This document shows positions 1 through 10,170 of a DNA stretch of 64,000 nt, in pieces. How positions within the stretch are numbered: the stretch's first letter is position 1; each line of letters begins with the position of its first letter. The position numbers and the translations under genes were made by a program. The notes below the pieces were generated by a model. That model was not told where the DNA came from. It was given only the letters and a program-made list of their open reading frames with translations, and searched no databases. This DNA comes from Chelydra serpentina (taxonomy: Eukaryota > Chordata > Testudines > Chelydridae), in contig JBAIAC010000059.1 of NCBI GenBank assembly GCA_037349315.1, positions 17,826,501 through 17,890,500 of the forward strand. Direction: 5' to 3'.

Positions 1-534
1 TACCACATTTCCATTAGGGAAGGCCCATATGTTTTGTATGCATAGGTGACGATAGCTGTGTGACCAGGTCTGTAGCAGAGCAAGGCAAGAGCTATTAGTG
101 CCACAGCAAGATGTATTCTCTACCTGCAAAATAAAAGGGTTAATGTCCACGCAGTCCAGAGTCTAGTATTCTGGGTGGATGCTGACCTTAGGGTGCTTTG
201 TGTTGTGCACCTATGGCTTGCTGGAATTGTTCTTATCTGCACTGGGAGAAAACCTCTCTGACTTGACGATCACCCTCTAGTCTGTGATCCCTCTTAAATT
301 AGCTTCCTTAATTATGTTTTCACGTCTTTTTTTCCGTAGCTGCTAGGAGAGTTCTAAACCTGCTATTTCATGTCCTTTAATCCCATTTCTTTGTGGGTTA
401 TTAGGATACGTGTGGGTAACAATGGTGCTGACTTTAGAACTGAGGAATCAGAGGGGCTGCTTTGTGAACTCTCTCCAGGCCTAAACTGATAGGGGATGTT
501 GAACTGTTTCTCTGTGTCACCCTCACCCTCCACT
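1..534. other. unassigned single-copy DNA
   Basis: No reading frame, repeat family or RNA gene is recognised here. The sequence is of ordinary complexity. Confidence 0.5.
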
Positions 535-547
535 CCCCCCCCCCCCC
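535..547 (+). repeat. poly-C run (13 C)
   Basis: Uninterrupted run of 13 C, a simple repeat. Its length is prone to sequencing and replication error. Confidence 0.9.
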
Positions 548-699
548 GTTATGTCCACACTAATTAAGTACTGTTTTTTCACATTTGGAACAGACTTCCC
601 TGCTACGAGCAGCGCCTACCAATCCCTTGTTACAGCAGCTGTTTTATTGCACTAGTGACACATGTTCTGTTCAAAGTGAGAGGGCCTCAGAATGTTCCC

Positions 700-780
700 T
701 CATCCCAGCAATCTGATTGGCTGCACAGCTCGCCTTCAGTGCTATAAAAAAGTACCCGCATTCTAAGACTAGTCAAACAC
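700..780 (+). promoter_or_regulatory. candidate TATA/CCAAT promoter-like cluster
   Basis: An inverted CCAAT box (ATTGG, 716-720) lies about 22 bases upstream of a TATAAAA box (743-749), which would place a start site near 773-780. The order and orientation are those of a compact pol II promoter, although CCAAT is closer to TATA than usual. Downstream is a C-rich stretch with several CpGs (797-835). No coding exon is recognised downstream. It could be a chance match or an old LTR or retrogene promoter. Confidence 0.25.
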
Positions 781-900
781 ACATGTAACTCTCTACGTCG
801 TGCGTCGTCATCCCCCTCCCGCCCGCAACACACACTCCTTGTTGGTTTATGACCGTTTGCCATTATTTATCTTAACTGAAAATTGGGCAGTAACAAAAGG

Positions 901-915
901 TGTGTGTGTGTGTGT
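901..915 (+). repeat. (TG)n microsatellite
   Basis: Perfect alternating TG over 15 bases. Confidence 0.9.
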
Positions 916-1029
916 AAGAAACCAAACATACAGTTGGCAGGGCTGAAGTTGGAACCACAACCCATTGGCTCACCAGCTGCTTCTCTTTCCCAGTCCTGCT
1001 CTTTCTCCTTCATCTGAGCTCAGGTTGGT

Positions 1030-1400
1030 GCACTCACTCTACCCAAAAGAGGCTTGCACATGTAGTCTCATACTTGCATCCCTCTTCATAGTCACAAACC
1101 AGCCCTCTCTCCCTGTCACACACTTATAATCACCTACAGAAACATGCTCCAACATACATACTAATTCATATCACCGCAGTTCCACAATATACTCCTCTAC
1201 ATGCTCTCTCTCACATGCCCACATAACAACCATCTACACAAACACTCACACAGCTGTCCTCTCTCCTACACATACTCCTTTGCAGCCACATACTCATACC
1301 CTACCATACAAACCTCCCTCCAATACAAAAAAGACCACACACAAAATCTACTCAAGCAGCACATGCTTACTCATGTACCTTGCTATGCCAAGCCGTTACT
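1030..1400 (+). repeat. degenerate CA-rich tract
   Basis: The tract is rich in CACA, CATAC and TCACAC words and poor in G, as in a decayed (CA)n-type simple repeat. Short frames across it (1201-1458, 1280-1558) are low-complexity translations and not genes. Confidence 0.5.
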
Positions 1401-1805
1401 GTATTCTTGTACACTCATTTCTGTTTTACCATTATCACATAATTTGCATAGACAATGAGAAGGACTTGTTCCACTTTATCTCACCTGATACTATACAGCT
1501 GTTTAAAACAGAAGGCTCAAAAGGGCTCTGTTCCTTCATTGAGGTGCAAGAGAAATAATGCATTTCACTCTCACTCCCCTTAATGCAAAAGCATGTGATC
1601 TCTGCAGTTATGGCAGACTAGATTCATCAGAGTGACGTGTGTGCCATAAGGAACTTCATTTATTCCTCTTCCTGAGGATTAATATTGGATCTGGGCAAAA
1701 GAGGAGGGAAAAATATACTCATGAAAATTCATGCAATTAATTTTTGGCTAGTAATTTCTCAGCATTCTGCTGCTGAATAAGGAGGAAGTAGAGATACTGC
1801 TGCCT
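1400..1805. other. unassigned single-copy DNA
   Basis: Nothing recognisable. The part after about 1560 is AT-rich and of normal complexity, so a conserved non-coding element cannot be excluded from sequence alone. Confidence 0.4.
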
Positions 1806-1925
1806 GAAAGGCATGTGGCCTAGTGGATTAAACATGGGACTAGGATCCAGGAGACTTGCATTCTAACCCTAGTTTCAACCCTGCTGTGCTATTTTGTGAC
1901 CATCACAAAGGAAATTCAATAAAAC
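1806..1925 (+). mobile_element. MIR/CORE-like SINE fragment (5' part)
   Basis: The tRNA-like head of a MIR-type SINE is visible: an A-box-like TGGCCTAGTGG at 1816-1826 and a decayed B box around 1859-1870 (ATTCTAACCC). A body resembling the gap between B box and core follows. The core (tgcctcagtttcc type) is missing, so the copy is truncated. The same head occurs at 6952 and 36341. Confidence 0.7.
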
Positions 1926-2351
1926 TCACTATGTTAAAGCAATGTCTTGAAACACAGAATTGTGATTCCCATAACAACCTTAACTCCCTCCTGCCTATAC
2001 CTTACAATAAGACCTTTCATTGTATGATCACACAAAATGTGGGTCCTTAACTCATGAAGCCAGTGTGAAAAGGCAGGCAGAGCACAAAGATGCTCCCCAT
2101 ATTCCTTCTAAACAGGAATGTTTAAACGGCATTCTGTCACCTAATCAAATCCATGCAAATATTCAGCGTCAGCAGCAAGCTGTGCATAATGGGTTCAGTG
2201 AGGGCAGCTGTTCCATATACAGACATGGAATGTTTACCTAAATGTGTACAAGTGCCTGCAGTTTATGGCTCATGAAGAACCAGTCTGCCACCATAGCAAT
2301 TGGAATAGGTGTGTGAGCGTTCTATTTTGCATTGCCTGGATGGGGGAGAAG
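1926..2351. other. single-copy DNA with octamer and MARE-like motifs
   Basis: A perfect octamer ATGCAAAT lies at 2153-2160, followed within a few bases by TCAGCGTCAGCA, which contains a MAF/bZIP half-site. The region has no repeat signature. It may be a regulatory element, but this rests only on the motif pair. Confidence 0.3.
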
Positions 2352-2441
2352 CCGATGGTATTAGCAGAAGCAGGTAGGCAGACAGTGTGTGCATTTCCGA
2401 TGGTATCAGCAGAAGCAGGTAGGCAGACAGTGTCTGCATTT
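2352..2441 (+). repeat. 45-bp tandem duplication (2 copies)
   Basis: Copies at 2352-2396 and 2397-2441 differ at only a few positions, for example tatt against tatc and gtgtgt against gtgtct. The unit starts CCGATGGTAT and ends GCATTT, and a few bases of a third copy follow. The 45-bp period keeps frame, but no gene is evident. Confidence 0.9.
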
Positions 2442-2599
2442 CGGATGGATAGATAATGGGAATCCATAATCCTAAAGGAGATTCATTACTCTGAATGTTT
2501 GGAGTGATTCAGGGCTACCTGAGAAGAAACGTTCTCCAAACTCAGATGGCAGTGTAGAAATGTAGCCGCTATGACGGATGTCCAGTAGTACACACAGTA

Positions 2600-2777
2600 T
2601 CATAGAATATCAGAGTTGGAAGGGACCTTAGTAGGTCATCTAGTCCAACCCCCTGCTCAAAGCAGGTCCAATCCCCAATTTTTGCCCCAGATCCCCAAAT
2701 GGCCCCCTCAAGGATTGAACTCACAACCCTGGGTTTAGCAGGCCAATGCTCAAACCACTGAGCTATCCCTCCCCCCC
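2600..2777 (-). mobile_element. Cry-type tRNA-derived SINE (turtle)
   Basis: Read on the minus strand, a G-rich 5' end is followed by the A box (TAGCTCAGTGG, in 2757-2767) and B box (GTTCAATCC, about 2715). A CR1-like tail follows, with ggttggactagatgacc and ccttccaactctg words. Head and tail are both present, so it is near full length. The tail differs from that of the copy at 25617. Cry-type SINEs are pol III transcribed and mobilised by CR1-like LINEs; the family name is from memory. Confidence 0.88.
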
Positions 2778-2780
2778 AGT

Positions 2781-2820
2781 CTGCATCTTGCTGCATCTTG
2801 CTGCATCCTGCTGCATCCAT
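2781..2820 (+). repeat. 10-bp tandem repeat (CTGCATCTTG)n
   Basis: Four units: two exact CTGCATCTTG, then CTGCATCCTG and CTGCATCCAT. The array starts 3 bases beyond the 5' end of the minus-strand SINE. Confidence 0.9.
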
Positions 2821-3290
2821 GCATGACTCTGAGCTCTGGAATGGAGTTCTCATTGATGCATGTGTTGTAGGAACACAGCACATTCAGTACAAAATTAAAA
2901 ATAAAACAGCCTGCAGCACCATAGAAAAATAAACAGTTAGTGTGGTCACCAGGATTAACCAACACTTACCAAAGCAGTATCCAAGGAACTAAATATCCCC
3001 TTATGCTTAGGATAGGAAATGAGGCCTACATTCAGCAAAACACCTGTTCACACGCTAACTCCCATTGAAGTCAATGGGATGTAAACGTGTTTCACTGTTT
3101 TGCTGTTGACAATGTTGATTTTTTTAACTGTGAGATTTGTATCAGATACACTATGGACATCTGATCCATTGGGAGACAGATCTGTCATGGTCACAGTGCC
3201 CCCATAGATAGTCCCATACACCTGAACCTCAGACAGCACATATTCCAATGTGGCTCCACTCTAGGCTTATTATCAGCATGACACCAGGCA
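2821..3290. other. unassigned DNA with a short palindrome
   Basis: Mostly unrecognised. At 3061-3078 CCCATTGA and TCAATGGG form perfect 8-bp arms around AG. This is the core of the window-wide foldback family seen at 12439, 36975, 56820 and elsewhere. Confidence 0.45.
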
Positions 3291-3592
3291 TTTATTATTA
3301 ATATTATGGTAGGTCCTGGAGATCCCATCCAACACCAGGGCCCTATTGTGCTAGACAATGTACAACTCATAGAAAGAGGCAGTGCCTACACTAAACAGTT
3401 TACAATCCAACGAGACAAGACAGAGAACGGGATATGACTTACAAAGAGAAGATTGGAAACTGATGCCACATAGAATGAAGTGACTTGCCCAAAGTCACAC
3501 AGAAAGACCGAGCTGTGGCAGAGCTAGGCACTGACCCCAGATCACCTTAGTCCCAGTCCAGTATCGTAACAATGAGACCATCCCTTCCACCT
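3291..3592 (-). mobile_element. MIR-like composite SINE
   Basis: The plus strand reads TTATTATTAATATTATGG, then gcccTATTGTGCTAGACAATGTACAA, a poorly conserved middle, and a MIR core (TGACTTGCCCAAAGTCACAC at 3481-3500). It ends in a decayed tRNA-like head (cagtatcgtaacaatgagacc). Reading back from the head gives minus orientation. The fusion of this 3' tail to a MIR core recurs at 21461 and 28598. Confidence 0.75.
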
Positions 3593-5048
3593 GTGACATC
3601 TATATTACAACCAGCTGTCTCATCCTATTATAGGGGCTTTGGGCACTATGTATAGCACAGGAACATGGCAAGTTTAAACTGCCTGTATTTTTTTGCTCAC
3701 AATCTTTTATCCTGCTTTTGAAGGGAAACATACCAAGGATGAGATTCAACCTTGACCATCTCTCTCTCTCTCTTCAAAGACTATGCCTGGCTCTTCCTAC
3801 AGGGCACTAAAGAAGGCAGTATGACCTGCATAGTTCCTTACATTCCCCCCAAGCTCACACAGGAGCATGGGGGTAGATTTTCTTCTTTGGCACTTTTTTT
3901 TTTTTTAGAGTGACGAATGCATCTAAATGCACCTACTTGCCAATTAGAACCAATAGACACCAGAGGAAAATGCCAAGGGGGGATTTCAACCAGGGTTGCT
4001 GCATCCTTAGACTACTTTCAAGAATGCCACCCGCACATACTCATTCCTGATCACGGCATAAGACGGTCAGGGCTCCCCGGTTTTTGAACGAAAGATTGAG
4101 TCCAGTTCCATAGACCCTTTCCGGGGTTTACACTATTGCTAAACCACCAGCTGGCCCCAACAGCACTTATTATGTAGATTGGCTTGCTGCTTGACAGAAT
4201 GACCTGCCCCAGATTGCACGATGGCCTGGAGTGGTGTATTTCTATCATAAAGGATCAATTATTATGGGTGGACTGCAGGCAAATAACACAGTAGATTAAT
4301 ACTTCTTCTCTCCCCTCCTCTCTTTGCCTCCAAGGGATGAGTGTTTCAAAGCGTCTTAGGTCCAAAGTGGTGTCATCAGTGTTTGTGTTAAAAAAATAAA
4401 ATAAAACAAGGAAGCCCCCTTGGGTATGTATCCAAACACTTGGTAGAGTGAAAACACCCAGCTGCATGTTTGTAGCATCTTCCCTCCCCATCTCCCTGGA
4501 GGGCAGAGCTCTCTGTGGTGGAATGTAGGTGTGTACACATGTACGGGGATCAGTAACTCTTGTATTCCATCCACTCCAGCGAATAGGTGAAGCCCCCAGA
4601 TTCCAAGAGACAGGCTGTGGGGATAGCTCTGCTCCTAGACCTCACTCTCTCTTCTAAAACCCATGCTTGAGTGGCACAATGAAAACTAAAGGGGTGGGTT
4701 GGGAGCGAGGGAGACTGATTTTGCCAACAGTCTTGTCTGATTCCTCACCTGTTTCCCCATGACAAGGAATTGTATTTATTTCTATTTTTAAACCAGTGTG
4801 TGATGCCGCAGTCCAAGCAAGGGTCTCAGTTCCAGTAAAGACATTTAAGTCCATGCATGGAACATGTGTATGCAGTGTATTGTGTGAAGGGTAGTGAAAT
4901 GTATGCAAATGTATGACATGGGTCTTTTCTCCCCCCACCCCCTTGCCTATTTTTCTCTTGTTTGTGACCACTTAATTTTTCCTGCTATTTCCTTCTCCTG
5001 GATGCTAATTCCCAGCCAAGAACGTGATGGAGCTCTCTCAGCTATTTG
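3593..5048. other. unassigned DNA with simple repeats
   Basis: No gene or named repeat is recognised. Simple repeats include a short (CT)n near 3759-3775 and a 13-base T run at 3894-3906. Frames between 4051 and 4971 on the minus strand are short, overlapping and without recognisable domains. Confidence 0.4.
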
Positions 5049-5391
5049 CTGACTGTAAGCTCTTTGGTGCAGGGACTGTCTCTTTGTTAATAGGTGCTAT
5101 GTGTCTACACACTTCAAGATTAATCGCCCTATGGATCTTGAGGCACGGAGGCTGAGTCGTAAACGGCTGCCGATTCAGTGGGCACAAACTGTAACCCCTT
5201 CCTTGAAACTGAGCTACATACGCCCTCAACGCGGAAAGGATTGCCACTCTCACAATGGCCTTTCCAGCCACAGGCGTACCCACAAGACATAATACTGTCA
5301 ACAGGGACATCTTCGGACAATAACAAACAATATGTTTACACAGTGCTTAGTGCAGTGGAGCCCTGGCCTCCTGGCGCTACCGTAATACAAA
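5049..5391 (+). mobile_element. SINE 3' tail split by a 240-bp unknown segment
   Basis: The left piece (5049-5092) holds GACTGTAAGCTCTTTGGTGC and agggactgtctctttgtt. The right piece (5331-5391) holds tttacacagtgcttagtgca and CGCTACCGTAATACAAAC. In the family, as in the intact 3' end at 63395, these blocks lie close together. About 238 bases (5093-5330) therefore look inserted. That insert shows no terminal repeats I can identify. Confidence 0.6.
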
Positions 5392-5936
5392 CAGGAATAT
5401 TTTCCCTGAGTGCATCATTAGACCAGAGCAGCTTGGATAGGTGCCACGTAGCTGCAGACGTTCTACTTTCTTGTATGGGATAGGTGCCCAGGAGCAATGT
5501 AGCCGCTCTGTGCGGTGCTGCTAAGCTGAAGTGAGGATCATCCCAGTGCAAGGGCTGTACTGACACAGAGCTGACATATGGCTTGCATGCCACACATCCT
5601 CCTTATTGCCCCCTGAGGAGATAGGGGGTATGGTCAGTATGTCCCTACACCTGGCCAATCCCAAGCCAGGTTTTTGGCCCTCTATGCTATTACAGGTCTC
5701 GGGGCTGCTCTAAGACAGCATGGGAAGGAAGAAGTGCTCAGAGGAGCACTAGTATTATAGCAATGCAACTGAGAGCCATAAGCCAGCTTTGAGTACCGCC
5801 CCAACTTGCACTCTCTGCCTTTTGGGTATAACTCAATGATTTGGCCTTGTGTCTAGAGGAATTCACTGGGTGACATGCTGAGTAACAGTGCTGCCAGCGC
5901 TCATGCGTCTCGCAGTATCTGGTATTTTTCCTTAAA
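5392..5936. other. unassigned single-copy DNA
   Basis: Nothing recognised. Short frames on both strands overlap one another and lack domains. Confidence 0.4.
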
Positions 5937-6168
5937 GCCCCAGCTCCTGGAATCTTGTGATCATGCAAGAATCTCAGCTTTCATTTCAAAATATTGTTCT
6001 AGCCCTCATCATGATTGTGGAGAAAAACTTGGAAAAGTGACCTGAGTGCACCCTAACATCTGGAAAACCAGAAGGCAAATGAAAAAGAGCCCTCTTTTTT
6101 GCAGCCAATCTCATGATATATTTCTGGCCTGACTCATGATTTTTGAATGCCTGGGGTTGGCAGTACTG
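5937..6168 (+). repeat. dispersed repeat with catgat words
   Basis: Homologous in opposite orientation to 59058-59362. Shared landmarks in order are atctcagctttca, tctagccctcat, gtggagaaaaac, accagaaggcaaat, agagccc, ctcatgat and ttggggttggcagtactg (slightly varied). It is an old interspersed repeat whose class I cannot name. This copy lacks the A-rich block found in the other. Confidence 0.7.
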
Positions 6169-6232
6169 GTGTTACACAGGAGATCAGGTAGATGATCATA
6201 AGGGTCCCTGCTGGCCTGAAAATCTGTGAATC
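6169..6232 (+). mobile_element. CR1 LINE 3' tail fragment
   Basis: The words caggtagatgatcataaggg and tccctgctggcctgaaa match the 3' terminal segment also seen at 11700-11775. Only the last 60 or so bases survive. Confidence 0.65.
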
Positions 6233-6951
6233 TTCATTGCTAGATCAAACTTCCAAAGCTCGGGCAGGCGACTTTATTGGTCATGCTCTCCAGTCTGCCT
6301 ATTATTTTATCTCTATTGTCTAGACTTTCCTTTCCATGTTCTAGTCAGCTCTTGCAGGCAAAGCAGGGCCAATAGTACTTCGTTAGACAACCGCCCAAAA
6401 AAATTGGTGAGTCATTTGAAACCACTCTTCCTTCTGAGTCAGGGTGAACCAGTGGCACAGCCTGGTGCTCGGGGGCATTGTGTGTCTGAGGTGTTGTTTC
6501 TGAAATTGCACAAGAATAGACTAACTCCAAAGGCCCATAAAAACTGAAATGTAGATCATTCACACTGCCGTTTCAATGGGAGACTTTATTCTTCTTTACT
6601 TTTGGTTCCTGGCCCGAACTGGTTTGTGGCGTCGCTGTGCATTGTTAAGCAGCTGCAAATCACAGTTTTGTCACCAGTTTCAGATTCATAGCTTCTGTAC
6701 TGGATGAACTGGCACAAATATTATGTATCCTACATCTATGCAAAACCAGAGCTGGGCAAAACCCACTAAAAACCTCCTTTAAGTATTCACTTAAATCAAG
6801 ATGAAAATAAAATTCATTTTGGCCCAACGCTTGCTTTATGGGAGTTCCCATCTATTCCAACGGTTGCATTTTTCACACACGCAACTGCACATTTTAAAAT
6901 TTCCCAATAACGTATTCTGAAATAAAATTCAGATAAAGGCATAAACTCTAA
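6233..6951. other. unassigned single-copy DNA
   Basis: No repeat or gene recognised. Confidence 0.4.
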
Positions 6952-7170
6952 GAGGGGCAGTGTGGCCTAGAGAACCTTGGCTTGGGACTCCAGAAACATG
7001 GGTTCCCTTCTTGGCTCTGCCACTGGCCTGCTGGATGACAATGGACAAATCACTTCACTGTTCGGTGCCTTAGTTTCCCCATCGGTACACTCTGGATAAT
7101 GATATTTCTGATGCAGATAGTTGCTTTTAGATCTGTGGATCAAAGTACTCTATAAGGGCTAAGTACTTTG
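6952..7170 (+). mobile_element. MIR-like SINE, nearly complete
   Basis: The A-box region is TGTGGCCTAGAGAA (6961-6974) and the B-box-like segment gggttcccttc is near 7001. The core reads tggacaaatcacttcactg then gccttagtttcccc, and the 3' part tctggataatgatattt and aaagtactctataagggct. This is the most complete forward copy of the SINE here. Divergence is moderate. Confidence 0.8.
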
Positions 7171-8569
7171 ACAATAAGGCAAGATATTTTAATGTATGCA
7201 AATAATTCAGGGAACACAGTATCTAAAACCTGTAGGGATAGCATGCTTTATGCCAACAGACAGTATCTAATCAACCTTCTTCAGCAGAGTGAGGATTTAT
7301 CCCTAATTTAGTTCAGAGAGGGAATGGTCTTCATTTCCTCTTCCAGTTTGCAGTATTAAAATAATGTTCTTTCTAGCCTGACTATGAGCTGGTGAATGAA
7401 AACTAATACATTCTATCAAAAACTTGGAGTTTTTGAGTTTAAAGGCTGGGGGAGGGTGGAGGGAGTGTGGCATGGGGAACGGTGTGGGGGGCAAACCAGG
7501 TGAGGCATGGAGTACTGGTGGAAAGGTTTACAATGGGTGTGTGGGCATGTGTTGGGAGGAGGATATTGATTATAAGATTCTGGCCCTGATGAAGCCAATG
7601 AAGTTGGGGTTTCAGCCTCTGTATGTGCATGAGATAAAATCATTTTTGAGATGCTTTCTGCATCCTCCCTCATTTTCAGTAAACTCCTTGTGACCCATTC
7701 CCCTTCGGTATCTTTTGCGGGTGACCTTAAACCCTTGTCATTCAGAACACCAGCGTGAACCTCTGTTTTCTGGTCTTTTCAGCCAGACATACTATTGTTT
7801 GGAGCCCTTTGAAATGAACTCTGGAATATTCCAGTGCAGTCAGGCTTATGTCTGGTGAAGACTTTGGTTGCAGATAGTTCCACACTGCTAGTGGTGCATT
7901 CCTAATCTCTCTCTCCCCTGCTTCTCCACCCCCCCCTCCCCAACAGTCTGGCCTTTTGTTACCTTCAAGGAAAGCAGTGAAACAGGATTGCTCAATTAAC
8001 ATATATGTACCTTGGCAGGGCACCAAGCAGAATCATTGGCTCCACCCTGCCTTTCCTTCCCTATAGCCATATAGTTACCCCCCTCCCTCTTTTACATACC
8101 ATTCCTCCTCCTTATCTAGACTAATCTTCATCAGTCACTGCTCCTACGCTCTCCTGCTCTGACATGCTTGGAGTTTTAGTACAATTCCTACGGCAGGTTG
8201 TGTCATGTCCTCTCATGCTGGCTGCTTTACATGGATCCAGGCCCATGTAAAGTGCTGCCTTGAGCAAGACTCCTCTCTCTCTCAGTAATTTAGGGCGTAT
8301 TTCCTTATTGCTTGGCATGTTCACCTCCTTGCTAGCAGGGGCTGGCGCTTTCCGTTTGCTTTGGAGAATTGGCTAAAATGCAGCACAGAGGGAAAAACCA
8401 GCCAGCATGTTGCAGCTTGTGCTGCTTCAGCTCGCAGCCTTGTGATTTAGACACTCGGGGATGCAGTTGGGTTATTTCTGGAATGTCAAATGAATTTCAC
8501 TTGTTACAAAACAAAAAGGCGCAATTGATACCAGGTTTATGGCCACGGCTGCTCGCTCTTTTATGGGAA
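7171..8569. other. unassigned DNA with an octamer motif and a C-rich run
   Basis: ATGCAAAT occurs at 7196-7203 next to AATTCA. A C-rich run lies near 7928-7938. A G-rich segment at 7440-7560 gives stop-poor frames on both strands that look like compositional artefacts. No gene or repeat family is recognised. Confidence 0.35.
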
Positions 8570-8882
8570 ATGCCTCTATTTCTCTGCCTCTCTGCCCCAC
8601 CGCTCCTGCACTGCAGGATGTATAATATCTTTCTCTTTCCTCTGCAGAAGCCCTTATCTGTACAGGACGTGGTCGAACCTATTAAAAGAGAAGATGTCTG
8701 TTTCAGTCTTTCCTCCCCCTATGTTCTGCCTGTCCTGCTCTACCTTGTGCTCTTTCCCTTGGTCTCTCCCTTCCATCTCTCTATGTCTCTGTATCTCTTT
8801 CCTTGTCCCTCTCAATCATGTCAGTCTCTCTCTCCCCTACCCTCTGTCTCCAATATGTCCCTCCTCCCTGCCTGTTCATTTC
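8570..8882 (+). repeat. polypyrimidine-rich tract
   Basis: Long runs of C and T (tctctgcctctctgcccc, tctttctctttcctctgcag, tctctccctt and similar). It contains several splice-acceptor-like strings, notably at 8646 and 8884. The absence of purine-rich stop codons produces the 201-codon frame 8369-8974, which I do not call a gene. Confidence 0.6.
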
Positions 8883-9899
8883 AGGTAGCTGTGATATTGA
8901 ATCCTGTTATGCTAGAGGGCATCCTGCCATGTGGATCTGTGATACTCATGATCATACTCTGCATGGCGTTTTAAGAAATGCCTCTCTTTTTTGGCAAAGG
9001 GTCTTTCAGAGTAGCCTTCTTCACCATCACATAAGCACAGTCAGGTTATATATTGCCAATTGACGTGAATAATGTAGTCTGTTGAACAAGGCGACAGGAT
9101 GGTGGCGCTGACAAGGTTTGTGGTGTTGATCCTGTGCTAGAGACAGCAAGTGGATGAAATATCTGTAAATAATTGCAGACATCAGCTGGCTTTCAGGAAC
9201 CCTCCCAGTTTGGAGAATTAGGAGGCATATTCCCCCACTGGAATTCAGCCAGAGCATAGAAGAGGGAATCCCCTGCACCAGAAATCAATCAGAACACCCC
9301 ACGGGGCCAGCTGTTAGAGTACTCAGACGAATCGCATGATGTAGAGCTAGCCTGACCTATTCTATGATTCTTTTGGATGATCAGTTAATATGCTAATTAA
9401 ATATATCTCCTCTGTATTCCGTGTTTACATGCAGTGTCGTTTCACGGGGCAACTTGCTGGTCTAGTTAATGGTCCGTGTGACAATCTACAGCTTGCATTC
9501 AGTGCGCACAGTGTAGAGCAGTTAAGTGATCTGATATTCCAGTTATTTTGAATAACAACAACAGACATTTGCATAGTACCTTTCACACTAAGGAACCCGA
9601 ATGGACTTGAAAGACCATATATGGAGAGCAATCACTTTTTCTTGGACACACAATCAACCATGTTTAGTGGGGAGTGGCAGCCGCTGTGGCACTGTCCAAC
9701 GGTGGTGGGAGGGGACATCTGGGGCAGGGATATTAGGGCCATTTCTGTCTTTAATGAAATGTGTCAAGGGCCAAATTACAAAACCAAACAAACCAGACTT
9801 TAGATTTGCATATGCATTTTTTTTCTGCATGCTTTGCATTACTGTCTTTGAACTCTCCTATTGGGAAGTGAGTAGGGTTGTGCAGAGGATGGAAGTTCT
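8883..9899. other. unassigned DNA
   Basis: Nothing is confidently recognised. A weak SINE-like string, gcatagtacctttcacacta, lies at 9572-9591. Confidence 0.35.
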
Positions 9900-10170
9900 G
9901 TCTTACAGAGGATTTAAAGTTTTCAGACTTTGTCTTTGAAGTCAAAACCTGAACATTTCAAAATTCTCCACAAAGGAAAATTTTTTTTTAAAAAAGGGTG
10001 TCATTCAGAATGTTTCTTTTCACTTTGGACTTTTTGTAATTTTGTATTATTACACTGGAACATATATTATAATGCAAAAGTAACACACTGAAAAGTCATT
10101 TCAAAAGGAAAAAAAAACAATGTTTTGTGCCAAAAATATCTCTATGGGATATTCTGACAGAATATGGTCC
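9900..10170. repeat. A/T-homopolymer-rich dispersed repeat
   Basis: Rich in gaaaattttt, cattttca and ttcaaaatt words, resembling 18860-19112 and 51380-51455. The ends are not defined here and no target duplication is seen. Confidence 0.4.

Noticed and set aside
2704..2777. tRNA gene on the minus strand
   Set aside because: A and B boxes belong to a SINE head. There is no complete cloverleaf, and a CR1-like tail follows.
8369..8974. 201-codon plus-strand frame with splice-acceptor-like strings
   Set aside because: Much of it is polypyrimidine DNA that lacks stop codons. A frame of this length is within chance expectation for 64 kb, and I recognise no domain or donor site.
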